Source: Setaria digitata (taxonomy: Eukaryota; Nematoda; Chromadorea; Rhabditida; Setariidae). From it: a stretch of 64,000 nt of DNA. Position 1 is the first letter of the stretch. Each line of letters opens with the position of its first letter. Positions 12,152-26,526 of the stretch are shown in pieces. Position numbers and translations under genes: made by a program. Below the pieces are notes generated by a model that saw nothing but the letters and a program-made list of their open reading frames with translations, was not told the DNA's origin and searched no databases. The stretch spans positions 62,001 through 126,000 of the forward strand of contig RCAB01000108.1 of assembly GCA_003640385.1 (NCBI GenBank). Direction: 5' to 3'.

Positions 12152-12693
12152 GTCTTGAACACTTTTCCCTCTCAACTGTCTGCAATACCACACTAGTCTT
12201 GAGATATACTGCTGAATAAATCCAATCTCTGTATACTAGTCCTTTTAGAATTACTTTTTTAAATTTTCGAAAAAATCATACTGTATCTGCCTCTTCTCAG
12301 TTTAGAATATCCTAATGTATAACATCGTTGACATCATCCTACTTTAAACTACGAAACTTTGATTCCAACAATAAAGCAATGGATTGGCTGCTAAATGACC
12401 GACTAAAAGCAGTTTGGAACAGGGAAATAAGTTAATAAATCCCATTGGCATTTAAAGATTTTTAAATATATGCAAATTGTATCAAGTTACATCAGTCAAA
12501 AAAAAAAAAGAAAAAAACTGGAACCATTTTTCTCTTTCATTTTATTTAAAGAGAAACAATTCATTTAACATGTGCATATGTATATATGAGTTTAATGCTT
12601 TAGAAGGCAACCGAGTCTCTTTCAAAAGAAAATTTTATACTTTATAGACTATTTCTAATTATTTACTGTGAATAGTTCATTTACCTTTAAATG

Positions 12694-12818
12694 CACTTTA
12701 AGAAAATAAAAGATTAAATTTTCTAAAAGAGATAAAGAGATTAAAGAGATAAAGAGCTTTAAGAAAATAAAAGATTAAATTTTCTTAAAGTTTCCAAACT
12801 TTAAGAAAATTTAATCTT
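12694..12818. repeat. Direct-repeat plus perfect 48-bp palindrome
   Basis: A 29-base unit (starting ctttaagaaaataaaaga) occurs at 12696-12724 and again at 12757-12785, a 61-base period. Between the copies is a short purine-rich tandem of agagataa type. The second copy runs into a perfect inverted repeat: 12771-12793 is the exact reverse complement of 12796-12818, with only cc between. This could extrude as a cruciform or fold as a 23-bp hairpin. Confidence 0.92.
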
Positions 12819-13656
12819 CGCATTAAAAAAAACAATGTGGTGGTTTTCTAAATTTTAATTTGCACCATTTCTCATGAAAAACGTAAGAATAGACATTGTG
12901 GAGTTTGGAAAATAAAGAACTTTGCTGTAACAGTTGATTTGTATTATTTAATCGTTCCTGCTTGAAAAAAATTTTCAAGCCCTATTATTACTGGTTGCCT
13001 CTAACATAACATCAGCTGGGTTGCTCTTTACATTAATTTTCTTGCATCTAATGAGCTTTGTGATCGAAATTCCAGTTTTTCCAGTAAGGATACTCTTTCT
13101 TATTCAACACATGATGAGTTTAATCATTGCTTTAGGAAATACTTTGTCTTATTAAAGATACAAACTAACACAAGATGCAGAAACTTTCGAATTTTCTCCA
13201 TATATTAAATTTATGCAATTTTTTGAATACTTTTTTTTTGAATTCCAAAATATATGTTTAACAATATTATACCACATATTAGTGAATAGCAAAATATGCA
13301 GTCTTTGTGAAGATGAAGTAAACTAATAAAAATTACTATAATTCAGAAATATATACATATTTGGTTTTTTTTATAAGTGATTTCCATAACAAGTATTGAG
13401 ATAAAGTAGGATTTACTCTACATACTTGTATGTTACGGTATCATCTGGATAAGAAGCTTAAAATTATATTAATTTCAATGAATGAACAGGATTACTTTTA
13501 TGCCATGATGGAATTCAAGACATGTTTCAATCAGTGGGAGTTTTAAAATACTGCAGTGACTGTAACTGAAGTGTTCTAATAAGAGAAATACGACTTATTG
13601 TGAATAAATGATATTGAAGTCTGTGAAGCAAAAAAAAAGCCCAATATTTTATCAAA

Positions 13657-13701
13657 CTCTCATCATTGTTAAAAAAACACCTCTCATCATTGTTAAAACA
13701 C
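13657..13701. repeat. Two-copy tandem repeat, 21-24 bp
   Basis: The unit ctctcatcattgtt + A run + cac occurs at 13657-13680 and 13681-13701; the copies differ only in the length of the A run. Confidence 0.9.
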
Positions 13702-15803
13702 TAAATCAATCAAAAAGAATTATTCCGAAGCTCAAGCTTTTTCGTGATACTGAGGAGGGAAGGGACTTATCATTATTTCAGTGCACAATTCTGATACTAT
13801 GTAATATACAGAGCAGATTTAGTCGAACAGTCCTTTTCGGTGAAAAGAAAAAAACTTTACAAAATTTTAAAAAACAAAAGTAATTCGAAGGAAGGTGTGC
13901 TGTCTTTCATTAAAATTTCGCATCATCTTTATATTTTATATAACAAAATCTGTTCAAAAGATTGAAGGTTATAATTTTTGCTTCATACTATACCACACAA
14001 ATTTAGATACAAATTGTCTCTCTGACGAAGATTTTTTAAGCAGGTAACGAAATATAATATTATTACTATTGCTGCTGTTTTAGTTATCGATTGTAAACCA
14101 AATTTTTTTTTTCATTTCAACACTGTAATCGTCTTAAACACAGATTATAGCCCATTTTTTATTTTTGTTAGTTAACTCATCACTGTGAAATGCAAAAATC
14201 TTAGACTAGTGCAAAAGCAATCACTATGTCAGATCCCCAATTTCAAATCATTACAACGAAACTTGAGATGAATCTGTGTTAATAAAAAGTAAGAACCGTG
14301 ATAATCGGCGATGAGAAATAAGTTTTCTCATTACATAACACAAGAATTTTCTGCCCAGGATAATTAAAATGCAAAAAAAAAAAAAAAAAAAAAATGTATA
14401 AAATGCATGAAACAATTACAATAAGTGAATATTGGACAATGAGAAAAATTTTGTGATCTAATTTGTTCAACTTTCGATACCTTAGTTGTATAAGCTGTGA
14501 TCATCTACACGGTAATGAACCCGGCCTTTTTTGATAGTCAGAGTTGATTAGAAACTAATGCATATTACCGTGACTTGGTTCTGCTTTAAATTAGTTTGGC
14601 GGGACACATTTGAAACTTCTTTCCTCTCTCCCACCAGCTTATCACCAATTATCCTATCAATCCACTTTTTATTGTACACACAGACTGAAATGAACAAGAA
14701 CATATAATTTTTTCACATTTATTTAGGAATATACTCCCATATGAAGCACTTAATTTTAACACTATAAACTGTTCAAAAACTCCTGACTCTTCAATTTTGA
14801 TCATTTGCATCTTTTCCCGTATCAAATGATTCATTTAGTGAGTTCCTGAAGCAAAGCACATTTCTTTAAACAATCACTGTTCGCACAATAATTACCATAC
14901 GTTACTGCTACTGGAAGCCATCGAAAGCTTTTCCCGACCTCATTCGCTGTCTCAATTTCAGCCTTATAAAGCTGTTTCATTAGATTTTATTAAGCAGTGA
15001 GCTTAATGCTGAAAACAATTGAATAATACAACATGAAGTAACCGGACAGATTTTTTTTTAACAATTTCTAAAAAAACATTTTTTTTTTTTCTCACAAAAA
15101 TCGTGAAAACTTTTTTGGAATTTCTTTGATGAACGTGAGAAGGTAAAACTCTAAAGAAAGAAGGCTTTAAAATGGTTGCATTTTTAAGTTAAATTCTTTG
15201 AAAGACGAAACGGCAAATAAAAAAATAATACTTCCTGAAATGATATCACACAAATCAAGCTCATGAGGTCACGCCAATAACATTAAAAGCGAAACATTAA
15301 GTTACTAGTTAAACGCAGTTTCATGCTTTAATTAATTACTATTTGGTTTTGTAACATTTAAAGAGAAAAAAGTGTTAGTGAGATCCTAAACATTTGCTAG
15401 AATATGGTTAAGAATTCAGAACTCAACTTTTTTATGCAGCAGCTATATTTACCCATTCTTAGATCAGTGAAGCAGTGAAATATAGTTGGACCTTTTTTTT
15501 TAGTTTCACTACTTCGAAAGAAGCTAATATTACAGAAAATAGGATTTTTAAAAATTATGAAAGAATTTTTGTAAAACGAAAAATTTTTATACATTGGCAC
15601 AAAATTTTGAATCAAATGAGGAGCAAAAATTGCAGGATCACCATTATTGATTGAAATATAAGAATTAAAAACACTTTATAAACACTTATTATATAAATGT
15701 GACAAGTTGTAACAGGAAAATTTCTACTTAGGCTAAATTCTTTGTTTTTTTTTAAATGCTTTGATAACCGCATTTAGAAAGCAAGCTTCAGTGTGATATG
15801 CTG

Positions 15804-18800
15804 TTAAACGTGTGTCGACACTTGACTTATTGGGCGTTCTGGTATTTGCATTGTATCCTTCTGCAGGGATTCTGCATATTCCACATCCGATGTTACAGCT
15901 TTAGTTAGTGTTTCCAACAACGCACTTCCCTGGATTCTGATTTTGTTTGTTAAAGATACTTGGTTTAATTTAATTCCCAGTGTATTACACAAGAACTGAT
16001 CGTTGGATTGCCTTAAGAAAGTATTTTATTGAATCTTGATGACTTGGAGTGAAGCTCGAAGAACTTTTCTCCTTTTCTCCTTACAAGCAAGCTTCAACAA
16101 GCTAGGATAAACTATTTTTATCCGGAGAAAAGTCGAAAGACCTAGAGCTCGATAGCTTGATCATGGGCAGTTTTGCGAATTATCGTATCTGTCGTGTATA
16201 ACAGGAAAAAGTACTTCATTGCATATAATGGAAGAACCATAGTCAGAGAAATTGAAGTTAAAAATAAAAAATGTATCTCAAGTTTCTGTTTATTTCAAGA
16301 AACAACATTCCTAATAATCTTACTGCTACTATTCAAGGCTTCCCTTATTTATTATTTCAAAGAAAGTTTTAGAAGGAAATAGTTCAATTTACCTTTGAGC
16401 TTTGATAACGATATGGTTCAGATATAGTAGCGGCAGCAGTACTCGCACTTGATGCAAAACTATTGTACGGATGACATATGTGCAAATTTTGTTCATCAAA
16501 ACCGCAATCAAAGGAGTTTGATGCACATACTTGGCAAATATTCCTATTAATAACTGGTGAAGATGACAAGTAATACCGATTTGAATTGGTTGATAGTACA
16601 GGCATATAATCCTGAAATGGCAGCTTTTTATAAAATGCAGTCTCAGATCAGAAAGCAATAGCTTTTCACTTCAACTCCTATCAAACATGAGAAGAAACGA
16701 AAAGAGTAAATGGACTTTTTTTTGTATTTTGTTGAAGACAACAAGTAGTTTAAAATATGTGAAAAGCTTTATTAATAACTAACTTCAGAACAAAGAAGCT
16801 GGTGACTTTCGTTAGATGTATACATGTCGGTAAAAAACTGATCGCCAACAAGGGTCTCAATTTTTACGTTTACATCAGAATGATCATCTAGAAAGTTAGA
16901 GTTAAACAGGGCAAATGTTAGCAATGCATTAACATGCCAGTCGTGGACCCATTTAAAAAAAAAAAAAAAAGAGATTTTAATATACATAAGACTTCCTTGA
17001 AATAGCCTACCACTGAAGCGCATAGCATTTTTATATGAATGCCGACGGTAATGCCAACAACTGCAGCAGCCCACAATGAATAAAACTGAGAGCAAGAGAA
17101 AAGTACTTGGAATAAAATAATGCGGTGGTACAATTCCTGTAATCAGTGGGAAAGATATCACTATTCAGACAATCTGGTATCTACATTAAAGTAATTCGAA
17201 CTAATTCCTACTCACAAAGTACGTTTGAATTCATCTTCAGCTCTGCACCAAATTCAGCTTAGCGCTACCAATTCCAACAAAGACTTCCTTGCTAAAAAGT
17301 ATGAAAGAAAATCAATTCCTATTATTCTTCAACTAAACAGTTAATGGTGTTAAAACAACAAGCCGTGAATAATTCGTAATTTTCTCAGTCTCCCAAGACA
17401 TTTTACAGCGATAATTTCTCATTCCCTGTTACCTTTTCATTCACCATATCTTCTGCTCCTGATTTTATATTGCATAACCTCTGTAAGATTTACCTAATGT
17501 CTAAAAATATATGGATTCTTAAGTTTAAGCCATACGATTAGTCCTTTACAAATTTCTCCTAAATTCCAGAACTCTTCAAACCAGCACCTGATTTCTCAAG
17601 TCCCAAGACCAACAAGTAAGTTTTGTGCATAGATTCAAGACTGATCTTCGAAAATTGCCTTAAGTAAATTTGCCGAAAATGTTTTTGATCTACCATAAGA
17701 AACTTTAAATTCAGGCTGGTCGAACTGGAAGTTTTGTTATGTAAGAAACGTAAAAAAAAAAATCGAAAGATCACCAATAAAAGCGTCAACTATACTCCGC
17801 GGTTTCAACTGAACTGTACGGAAATCCTTGCCTAGTTCGTTATGAGCAGAGCAGTTGTATGTACCAAAATCCGAATCTCTGATATTTTGAATAGCCAAAC
17901 GACTTTCAACACCGAACTGCCGCGGAACTTGGTGAATCTATATGTCAACACTTTGGAAAGGTTTCTTTGAAAATCGAAAAATCGTACAATTTTCAAACGT
18001 TCCAATATTCCTTAATGCATTAGAAAGTTTCACAAATGAGGTACTTAACTGTTCAGTATGCGAGAAGTTACCTGAAGTCGACTTCCTAAACGCCCGTATT
18101 CAAACATTATTCCATTTAAGGACCATAAAACATCCTGTGGCTGCGGACGACCTCGTACCTGAACAGATTTCAGTCAGCCCTGGTTATTAATTAATTTAGG
18201 CGATTTTATTTGTTTAAACGTTCGTAGAAATAGAAAAATGGATTAGAATATAAATGAAAACAATTCGTTCACTGAAAATGGCTGGTGAGGAACATTAAAA
18301 CATATTTTGAACGAAAAATAAGAAATTATTTCCTGTCAAAAACGACTTCACTGATTCCCGATGTTTGAAAGTTATACTATCAGATTATCACAACGTACTA
18401 CTATTTTGTTAAAAAGAAATTTACTTAATTTATTTAACACTTGGTTTTCAAATAAGTAGGTGAAATATTATAGAGGCAAATTTCAAAGGTACGAATTTCG
18501 GTTAAAATTCATATATAGACCCTGGTATTAGTACTGACCAAATGAATGAGAAGTCAGAAATCAAGAATCCAGAATAAAATGCCAGGTATTTGCAAACTGA
18601 GAAATGGTTGAGGGATCGAATTATTGGGTTAAAAAGTAAAAATAATCACCGTTTTTCTCACCTCTCACAACGTATGAAGAAACAAACCTCACAGATAATC
18701 TCGAGATTTTCTCCAACAGCGGCAACAATTTCATCGCTCAAGCTCACGGAAGGCGGTCCCTTAATGTGCAAATAATTTACTAAGCGAGCAGGCGGAAAAC

Positions 18801-21541
18801 CTTCCACTGTTGCTACGCATTCGTACTCACCGCGTTGCCAGCTTTGGACTGATTCAATTGTTAGACTGGAATAACTGGGTAGTTTAGTTTGTAATAAAAA
18901 TTTTAATAGTAGGACTCTAAAAACTTCGGGCTGCTATGGCAATGTACTGCTATAGTTAGAAACTTCAGAACAAGCGAGTAAAGTGATAATATTTCTCCTT
19001 GTGATCGAGAGATAATTTCGGAGTAAGGAAAGCTGATAATTTACATCAATTACGACAATAATTCGAACCATATGCAACTTAAGCAATTCTCTAAACCTAG
19101 ACTTTCTGAAGAGGGTTGTGAAAGGAAAGAAGTAAGGAAAGAAATCTTGAACTTACTTGTTTCCGCGAGCTATGATCTGACTATCAGCGAGTTTCGTCCA
19201 GTACACTGTTGGAGCTGGATTTCCAATGGCTTCGCAAATAAATGATGCCGTCTCACCAGGGTTCACTGCTTGATGCTGTTCTTGAGACATTATGTAAGCT
19301 CCATCTGTAACTGATTGAAGTTTAGTTTCTACCTTTAACAACTCAAATCTTTTCTTTGCATGCTAAGCTAGATCAGCCGTATTTAGTCTAATATTTCTGG
19401 AATTTCAAGTAGTTCCTGGTGAAAAATCGGTCTCAATCAAACAATGAAAATTCAATTACATGTTATATTGAGGGTAATGGAATCAGAGGAATCGCCGATC
19501 ATATTCGTTGCAACACACGTGTACTGAGACTGGTGATGATCAATTCTTAGTTCGGCAATTGATAACGTCTGTAAAGTATGTCATCTTAGTGCAAACTTTG
19601 CGTTCTGAAGAAAGAAATATTAAATATTTCTGTCAAACAACCTTGAACATATTCTTCCTCAGATTTGGAATTACCCGTCTTAAAAAATTAATGTACAGAA
19701 TTCATAAGTTGGTTTTCTTAAAATTTAATTGTCTACTAACAAAGTGATACAGAGATTAACCATTACATGTCTATATTCTTAATAATATCATAAGAATAAT
19801 AGAGAGAATTCTAAGAGTGGAAATATGCTGAGACTGAAACTGAATGTTCATTAAACAATATTTTATGAAAAATTAAAAGATTGAAGTTAAAAAGAGCAAT
19901 GAGGAAATCGCAATTTATTGGTAAATTAAATGCAGAAAAAATTATACACATACATTAGTTGTTGCAAAAGTGATTTCTTTCCCATTTCGGTACCATGCTA
20001 TTTTGATATCTTCGAATGGTTTAGCTCTAACGTTGCAGAAAAGTTGAGCTGAACCATGCTCATAAAGTCTAGAGTTATTATCCAGCTTTATCTCCACTCT
20101 TGGTGGATAGCTTAAATCAAGCGGAATGGCATGCGATCGTGGCGCTGCATAGGTTTCATGGTTCACCAAGCATATCAAATATTTGTCATCCTCTTCCACT
20201 CGAGGTGCAAAACTGCGAATTATAAGTTTAAAAATGTTCGAAATGATTCTTCCATTCATAAAAACAACAGAAAAATCCAAAAAACCCTATCAGTCACGTA
20301 TTCAGTCTTGTTTCTTGTGAAGTAATGGTAAATTAACTTTTTTTTCAGATAATTATTAATAATGTGAACTGTGAATACTCTTTTACCTTATATTACTGAT
20401 AACATTATAAGTTCGGTCGTCATTAAAGCTAACATACTCAACAACGCGTGCATTTTGTATCTCGGCACCAATATTAATCCATTCTGAAAAAAAACGTCAT
20501 TACATTCGAGAACAGTGTTATAAGCTGTTTAGAATTTCTTGAAGCTTTTTATAAAAGAGAAAAAAGTAACTGATTTCAAGCAGAATCTGTAGAATGCAAC
20601 ACTCTGCACGCATCAAGAAATGGAAATACTGATTTTTGAAAACAAAGAACTTTATTTTGTAAATTAATTAGAGTTTGACTTAAACTGTTACGCAACGGAC
20701 ACCTTTAAACATAAAATTTTACTAAAGTGAGCATGAATACGATGGTTATCAGGAATTTCTGAATATTGAAATATCTTACCAGAGGTAGGATTGAACTTAT
20801 CCCTGCTATCGCCGAGCCAGGTTAAAATACTTGAGGCATTTGGATTATTCGAAATGACCCAGCCTATTTTTGCTTGTGGCTTACCATGCCTGCTTGTGCA
20901 CGATTGCTGAACATATTGTCCAGCTACTGCTTTCAGTTTTGATACAGGCAACAACGATTTTGGATCATCCGGTTTTACTATAATCCAATATTTTATTAGA
21001 TATGAATCTTGATGTAAAGACTTTTGAAATTAAGGGTGAATCAGAAAATATTTCAAAAGAAAAGATCATCTACCTAAAACAGTAAGTCTGGCAGGATTGG
21101 ATACCCTGGTTGGGTTTTCATCGGCAGCTTCAACTTGACATGCATATTCATCATCATCATCCATTTGTACATTAATTATTCTCAAATTGTACTCTCCCTT
21201 ATTAACCATACCTTCCATACTATACCTTTTGAAAAGAGATAAATCACGATCACTTCCCAAGCCAAAACCATTTTTCATCCACTGCACTGCCCCTTGCTAA
21301 AAGAAAAATTTTTTAAATTAGTATTGCAAATTGTGAAGGTTGAAGCATTTTCTAAAAGCATCTGCCATTTAATTTTTAATGTTTATTTCTTAAATGAATA
21401 CACCTGTGCTTCAATACGACACTTTAGAAGGGCGGTACCACCAATTAACACACGGGTGTCAGTAGGTCCTTCGATGATCTTTTGTTGGGAATGTACGCAG
21501 TATGAAATTGTTATTATTATGCAAACAGGTGACCACTTCAT
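15804..21541 (-). CDS. syg-1: SYG-1 / Kirrel (NEPH) Ig-superfamily adhesion receptor
   Basis: Fourteen exons encode 742 residues: 21541-21404, 21296-21074, 20977-20780, 20483-20387, 20212-19954, 19568-19460, 19304-19157, 18874-18688, 18158-18072, 17937-17796, 17136-17011, 16887-16784, 16611-16393, 15995-15804. Every phase agrees. A signal peptide (MKWSPVCIIITISYC) is followed by five Ig domains. Ig1 pairs C41 with C99 and carries the Kirrel-type WMKNGFGLGSDRDLSLFKRY and DDDDEYACQVE. Later Ig signatures are YLICLVN, QYTCVATN, EYECVA and TYNCSAHNELG. The single transmembrane segment is at about 535-557 (STFLLLSVLFIVGCCSCW). The ~180-residue tail ends in Thr-His-Val, the PDZ ligand of vertebrate NEPH proteins, which supports the last exon. 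In C. elegans SYG-1 binds SYG-2 and places synapses (family knowledge). A ttttcag acceptor only 2 bases before the ATG suggests trans-splicing. The last-exon acceptor (cgatcag) is the weakest; alternative tails are possible. Confidence 0.96.
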
Positions 21542-24500
21542 TCCTGAAAACCTATCAATCATTTTCCAAATAAATTGTTAATTAGCTGAAGATAGCATAT
21601 CAACTGTGGAGTCATAATTTCTGGGCAAAATATTTCAGGATCCAACTGAATTCAAGAACTCATTTGTTAATATACTATTATTCACTGAACGCTATCCTTG
21701 TAATTTTCCGCTCTTATTTACCTTTTCACCATTTAGCATCCAAATAAATACTGTATGAGAAAGCAGCAAAAACAATTGAAAAAATAAAGATTACTTTGTT
21801 GAAAGTAACAGTAACTGTAACAAAAACTGGATCGAAAGAGCATAATGCACATCATGAAAACTTTAAAAAGCAACATTTTCTTAATAAAAAGGATTCCGAA
21901 ATTAAAAAATGGAATTATTGAAAGTGTAGCGACTATCACTGAATATTATAAATGCTGGATAAAAGCTGAGAAGCTTTATGTTAACTAAAGCTATGTAATG
22001 ATAGTGAAAGATGTGATGTGTATTACTAAAATTTGATTTTTTTTTTTTTTGTCAAAATCATCAATGAACCAAAGCAAGACAAAAGAAGTATTTAGAAAAG
22101 AAAGCAGGCATTCTATAAACAAACAAGAAAAATTGAAAAATAATTCATGAATGATCCATTTTATTACATATTTTTCTTATCTTGAAATCTCATCCAGCGA
22201 AGAAAATATTGTTTTTAATTTAAACTGCTCGTGGTTTGCGAAAAATTGCTTTTAACAAAAACTCGAAGAAAGAATTCAGTCCAATAATTAACTTAAAATA
22301 CTAATCAACCTAACTTGACATTTTTTTTTTTATACTAAAGTGAAATAAGTTGAAACAGGGTCGAAGTTAAAGATATTCTTACAGAACCAAAACTTTTAAA
22401 ACCCACATATACTTTCGTACAATAGTGACTTTGCAAAATATATTATGCGGAAAAAAAATAACATCTCACTGATAAAAAATTTGTTGAATCAGAAATATAT
22501 GATTGAACTCGTAACGGTTGGTAGAAGGGAAAAGTAAAGTGTCAGAGATGATTACATGTAATATGTAATAGGGGTATTATTAATTCATAACGGTTATTAC
22601 CAACTTTCCAAAATCCTACAAAAACATAAACTAAAGAACAGCTGCTAATTTAAACTTTCGATCCACTCTTTAAAAGAAACAATATTTGGTGAAGGGTTTC
22701 AGAACCAAAGAGTTATTATTTCGAGTTTTGATGCATACTTTAAACATCCGTAAAAATTCCTTCTGTAATTTATAATCCTGAACAGTTAGTTCAGAATGCC
22801 AAGTCTTGTTATCAATAAATACATAACGTTAGGAATGGCAATGTAGACGCTAAAATTTGAAGCACTAAAAATACACATTTTTACTTCACGTATACCTCAA
22901 TCTAACGATAATTTTAAATATGAGTGAAATTTAGGGCATGTCTATCTTTACCAAGATCAGAAAGCCAGCAAATAAAAACCACATTCTAAATCTTTAATAA
23001 AATTTTGGGAAATTTCTGTTTTTCTCCTGGAAATTAGTTTCACTGGAAAATGGAAAGAAAACCTTTTCTTAAAATCGAGTATTTTAAAATAGCAAAATGC
23101 AAAAGAACATGCATAATCCAAATAATTATGTGGGATTGTAACATAAACTAAATCGAAAAAAAATAATCTTTAAAAATATCATTGTATTATAAATTTAACT
23201 ATTCGAAGCAGAATTTGTCGGCCAAACTAATCAAAAAAAAATCACATTTGACTGAAAAAAAAAAAAAGAAAAATACTTCCAATTCATTTTCTAGACCGTC
23301 CTGATAAAAATAAATGCCTGAAAAGTGCAGAAACTGAGATTTCTTAATATTGGATTTAAAACTGTTTATTCCTAATAACTGTGATTTATCGCTATAACTG
23401 CAAAACTCGAAAAGCAAATTTGGAAAATTTATGCTGACGATAAGTATTTGGAATGTTGGCAGATGAATAGATGCAAAAACGCAATGGTGATCAAGAAAAG
23501 TTACAAATAATTTTTTTGCACAGAGCTGTTAGTTTTGCAAAGTTACGTAAAATGTATAAAACAATGATAAAGAAAGACTATTTCAAGCTTTTTTTAATTG
23601 AAAAGAATCTAAAAATTCGATATTACCGCGATAGAATTTAATAGTAAGTAAGGCTTTGAGAGACATATTTTTTTCGTCAAGAAGTTATTAATCTTAAGAA
23701 ACAATTGATTTACTGCTTATGATTAATTATAAAATATTTGGAAATGTAATCTAACGTCCGCCATTTTTCAAAAAATATCAGCTAGTTTTTTTAATAGGCT
23801 TTCACAAAGTTGAATTAAAATTGTTATATATGGTAACGTTAAAACTTAATGATAGCGGACGAAATAGTGGAAAGCTTCAAATGGATAAAAAAACCTCTGA
23901 TTGAAAGAACTAAATATAATTTCCAGATTTCTTATGTGCAGATAGAAGCTCCTCTTAAAAGCATTAAGTGAATCTGATAAAGGAGTGTCGCGAACAGTTA
24001 TGACCCCTTTAGCAGAAGTCAGTTATTTCCTAATGATGATGGATAGTAATTGATGCGCTCTCGCGACATTAAATCTTGCATTTTACGATTCTTTTTCTGG
24101 AGTTCTTTCTAAAGCAAATAGTTCTGAATTGTGCTAATGAAGGTTAATAATCAAATTTGATAGCTTAGTGGTATGCTGTGCTTCAATAGTTGCAATTTTT
24201 TATCTTGGCTTTTATTCTTTTAGAACATTACAAGTTACCAAGGCGTAAATTAAATTAGGATTTAGAATATTCGTATTTTTTCTTAAAATATTTCGGTAAA
24301 TGTTCGAAAAGTAATTACAGCAAAAAGACCGACCCAACCAGTATTTCATAATACTAGCTCAGATTTCATAATGTCTTAAAATGATTGAACGATGGGCTGA
24401 CATGCAATTGCTATTGGAAGATTTCGAAGCAATATTGTTCCATTTATTCAGCAGCAAATATCCAGATTTCCTTAGGTTTTTAGGAATCATTACCATATTA

Positions 24501-26346
24501 GAAATAGCCATTCTGACATCAAGTTAGGAAGGTATATATACAGAATAAGAAAACAAACTAATTTCATTTTATATTACGTTTTAATGCAATACAAAAATTG
24601 GACTATAAAATTTACTGAAATTTCAAAAACATCAAATGAAATGAAAATGAAGGAATTATATGAATAGGTACAATGTTGTTTAGTGTGAACGTGATAATAA
24701 AATATTCTTAAAAAGAACATCAAAACCGAAAAACAAAACTAGATGATCCAGAAAATTTTTCCATCTTGCTGAACACTGTGGAAAAATTGTTAAAATATTA
24801 GGTGCCTGAATAAAATACAACGACAAGTTTGCTTTCACACTGATAAAATGTTGCGATCGAAAAATCTGTAAATTTTAGCACATTTTGCTCTCCAGTGCAA
24901 TCTGTTATTCAATAATCAAGATATTTGTGAGTTTGAAGGGAAAGTATCACATACATCTAGAAGATTATTTGATTATTCATGGGTCCTTACACTAGAAGCT
25001 AAAAAATGTATGTATACTTGCCGTATAACTTCATTTCTCTATCATGTTCATGTTTTCTTACCTTATAAATATTCAATAAAAAAAAAAAAACATTTCTTTT
25101 AATTCGCTTGCAACCTGAAATATTTGTAGCTTCCAACAAAGCATTTAACTCCTCTTAAAAGTGAGAGAAATCAAAAGGAGATTTTTATGTTTTGTTCACC
25201 ACAAGAATAAAATATTCCTATGTCTGGTAAAGTAAATAACATATTCACCAAAACTGGAGACTAAAATGACATTTCAAAATATAGCTCATCTGCGATAACT
25301 CAAAAATTTATAGACAAAAAATATCTTGCTGAAAATCGCGAAAAATTATTTAAAGCAACCGGACAGTTCACTTATTACGAGCAAGTGTAAATACAGTTTT
25401 TGTTGAAATTTTCAGTGTGAGTAAGCATTATACAAATGACGTGCTCTTCCATAGTTATATCCTAAAAGTTAAAAAATAAAATTAGAGTAGTAAACTGTAA
25501 ATATCCAGACACATCGCACTCAATGTATTCTGAAGAAGAGCAACTATTTTACAGGAGGTGCTACGACAAATTTCATTTCATCTGACGATTAATTTGAGGG
25601 AGCTGCAAAGTAATGCAGTCCTATTTTTAATAGTTTTGAGTAACCCAAATGTGCAGAACATAGCAAAAGTCCGTTGGAAAAGTGAAATAAGAATGAAGAA
25701 GAAACTTAACACGAAATAAATTATGAAACCGATGAAGCGAATGGAAGAAACGGAAAATATTCCGTTTTATACAATCACAATAAGGTACATGAGCAGTTTG
25801 TGCTAACTATTACCATTTCTGTCAGTCTTTGATGTCCTAAACGGGATTCGATGGGTTTTCAAATCCAAATGATCCTTATAAGTACCACGTATCATCAAGC
25901 TATTCAAGACGATTTTGAAGTCTCATGGTAAAAAAAAAAATTTAATGATATGTCCTCAATGTCTTGCAAATCACATAATTTGGAATTAGCTCTACGAGGC
26001 ACACAAACAAATAATCAAATAGAAACAATAAGATTTGAACACTAACTTAGCACCGTTGGCACTCAACACTTTTTTAAATATTTTTTAAAACTCGAGAACA
26101 TGGAAGAAAAAAAACGAAATACTTAATGGCTCTTGAGCATTTGATTGTCGAAAGAAAATGGGAAGCAAAGGATAGAAGGAGAGTTGCACCAGTGATCTGG
26201 GCCTTTGCGGATTTCTAGACCAAAATCGACACTTGGGAAATTAACTGGGGGATATCTAAAATTTATCATTTGTTGAAATATATCTGCGAACAAAAAAACT
26301 GCATTCTAAATAAAAGCCTCTAAAAAGGGATATCTGCAAAAGTTGA

Positions 26347-26526
26347 ATTGGGGCAGAATTGAAGAGGAAATTCGAAGATGGACTTTGGTGGTGCAATGCG
26401 GCGGCATACAGCAACGAGGAGAATGCTGTTCAGTTAGCTGAGGCAATTGGTGAGGAGAATTGTTGGCTACTGAGCATAAATTACCACGTTATTATCAGTG
26501 GAGAACCTTTAGAACACACAAACTAA
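26347..26526 (+). other. Coding-like open stretch without start codon
   Basis: Sixty codons between stops, 45-50% GC in a ~33% GC background. It reads AELKRKFEDGLWWCNAAAY and then ENAVQLAEAIGEENCWLLSI. An acceptor (ggggcag, ending 26355) and a donor (attg|gtgagg, about 26446) could bound an exon. No family recognised. It may be an exon, a gene fragment or chance. Confidence 0.25.

Larger units (their letters stand above)
12152..15803. other. Intergenic between cox-6B and syg-1
   Basis: 3.6 kb of AT-rich DNA upstream of cox-6B and downstream of syg-1. It holds the repeat complex at 12694-12818, the tandem repeat at 13657-13701 and an A tract near 14375. No coding exon could be supported; the 91-codon frame at 13608-13883 runs through the tandem repeat and is lysine-rich. 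Confidence 0.6.

Noticed and set aside
13608..13883. 91-codon plus-strand frame
   Set aside because: Runs through a tandem repeat and is Lys/Ile-rich, typical of chance in A-rich DNA.
16772..17161. 129-codon minus-strand open frame
   Set aside because: It is a read-through of syg-1 exon 11, intron and exon 12 rather than a separate gene.
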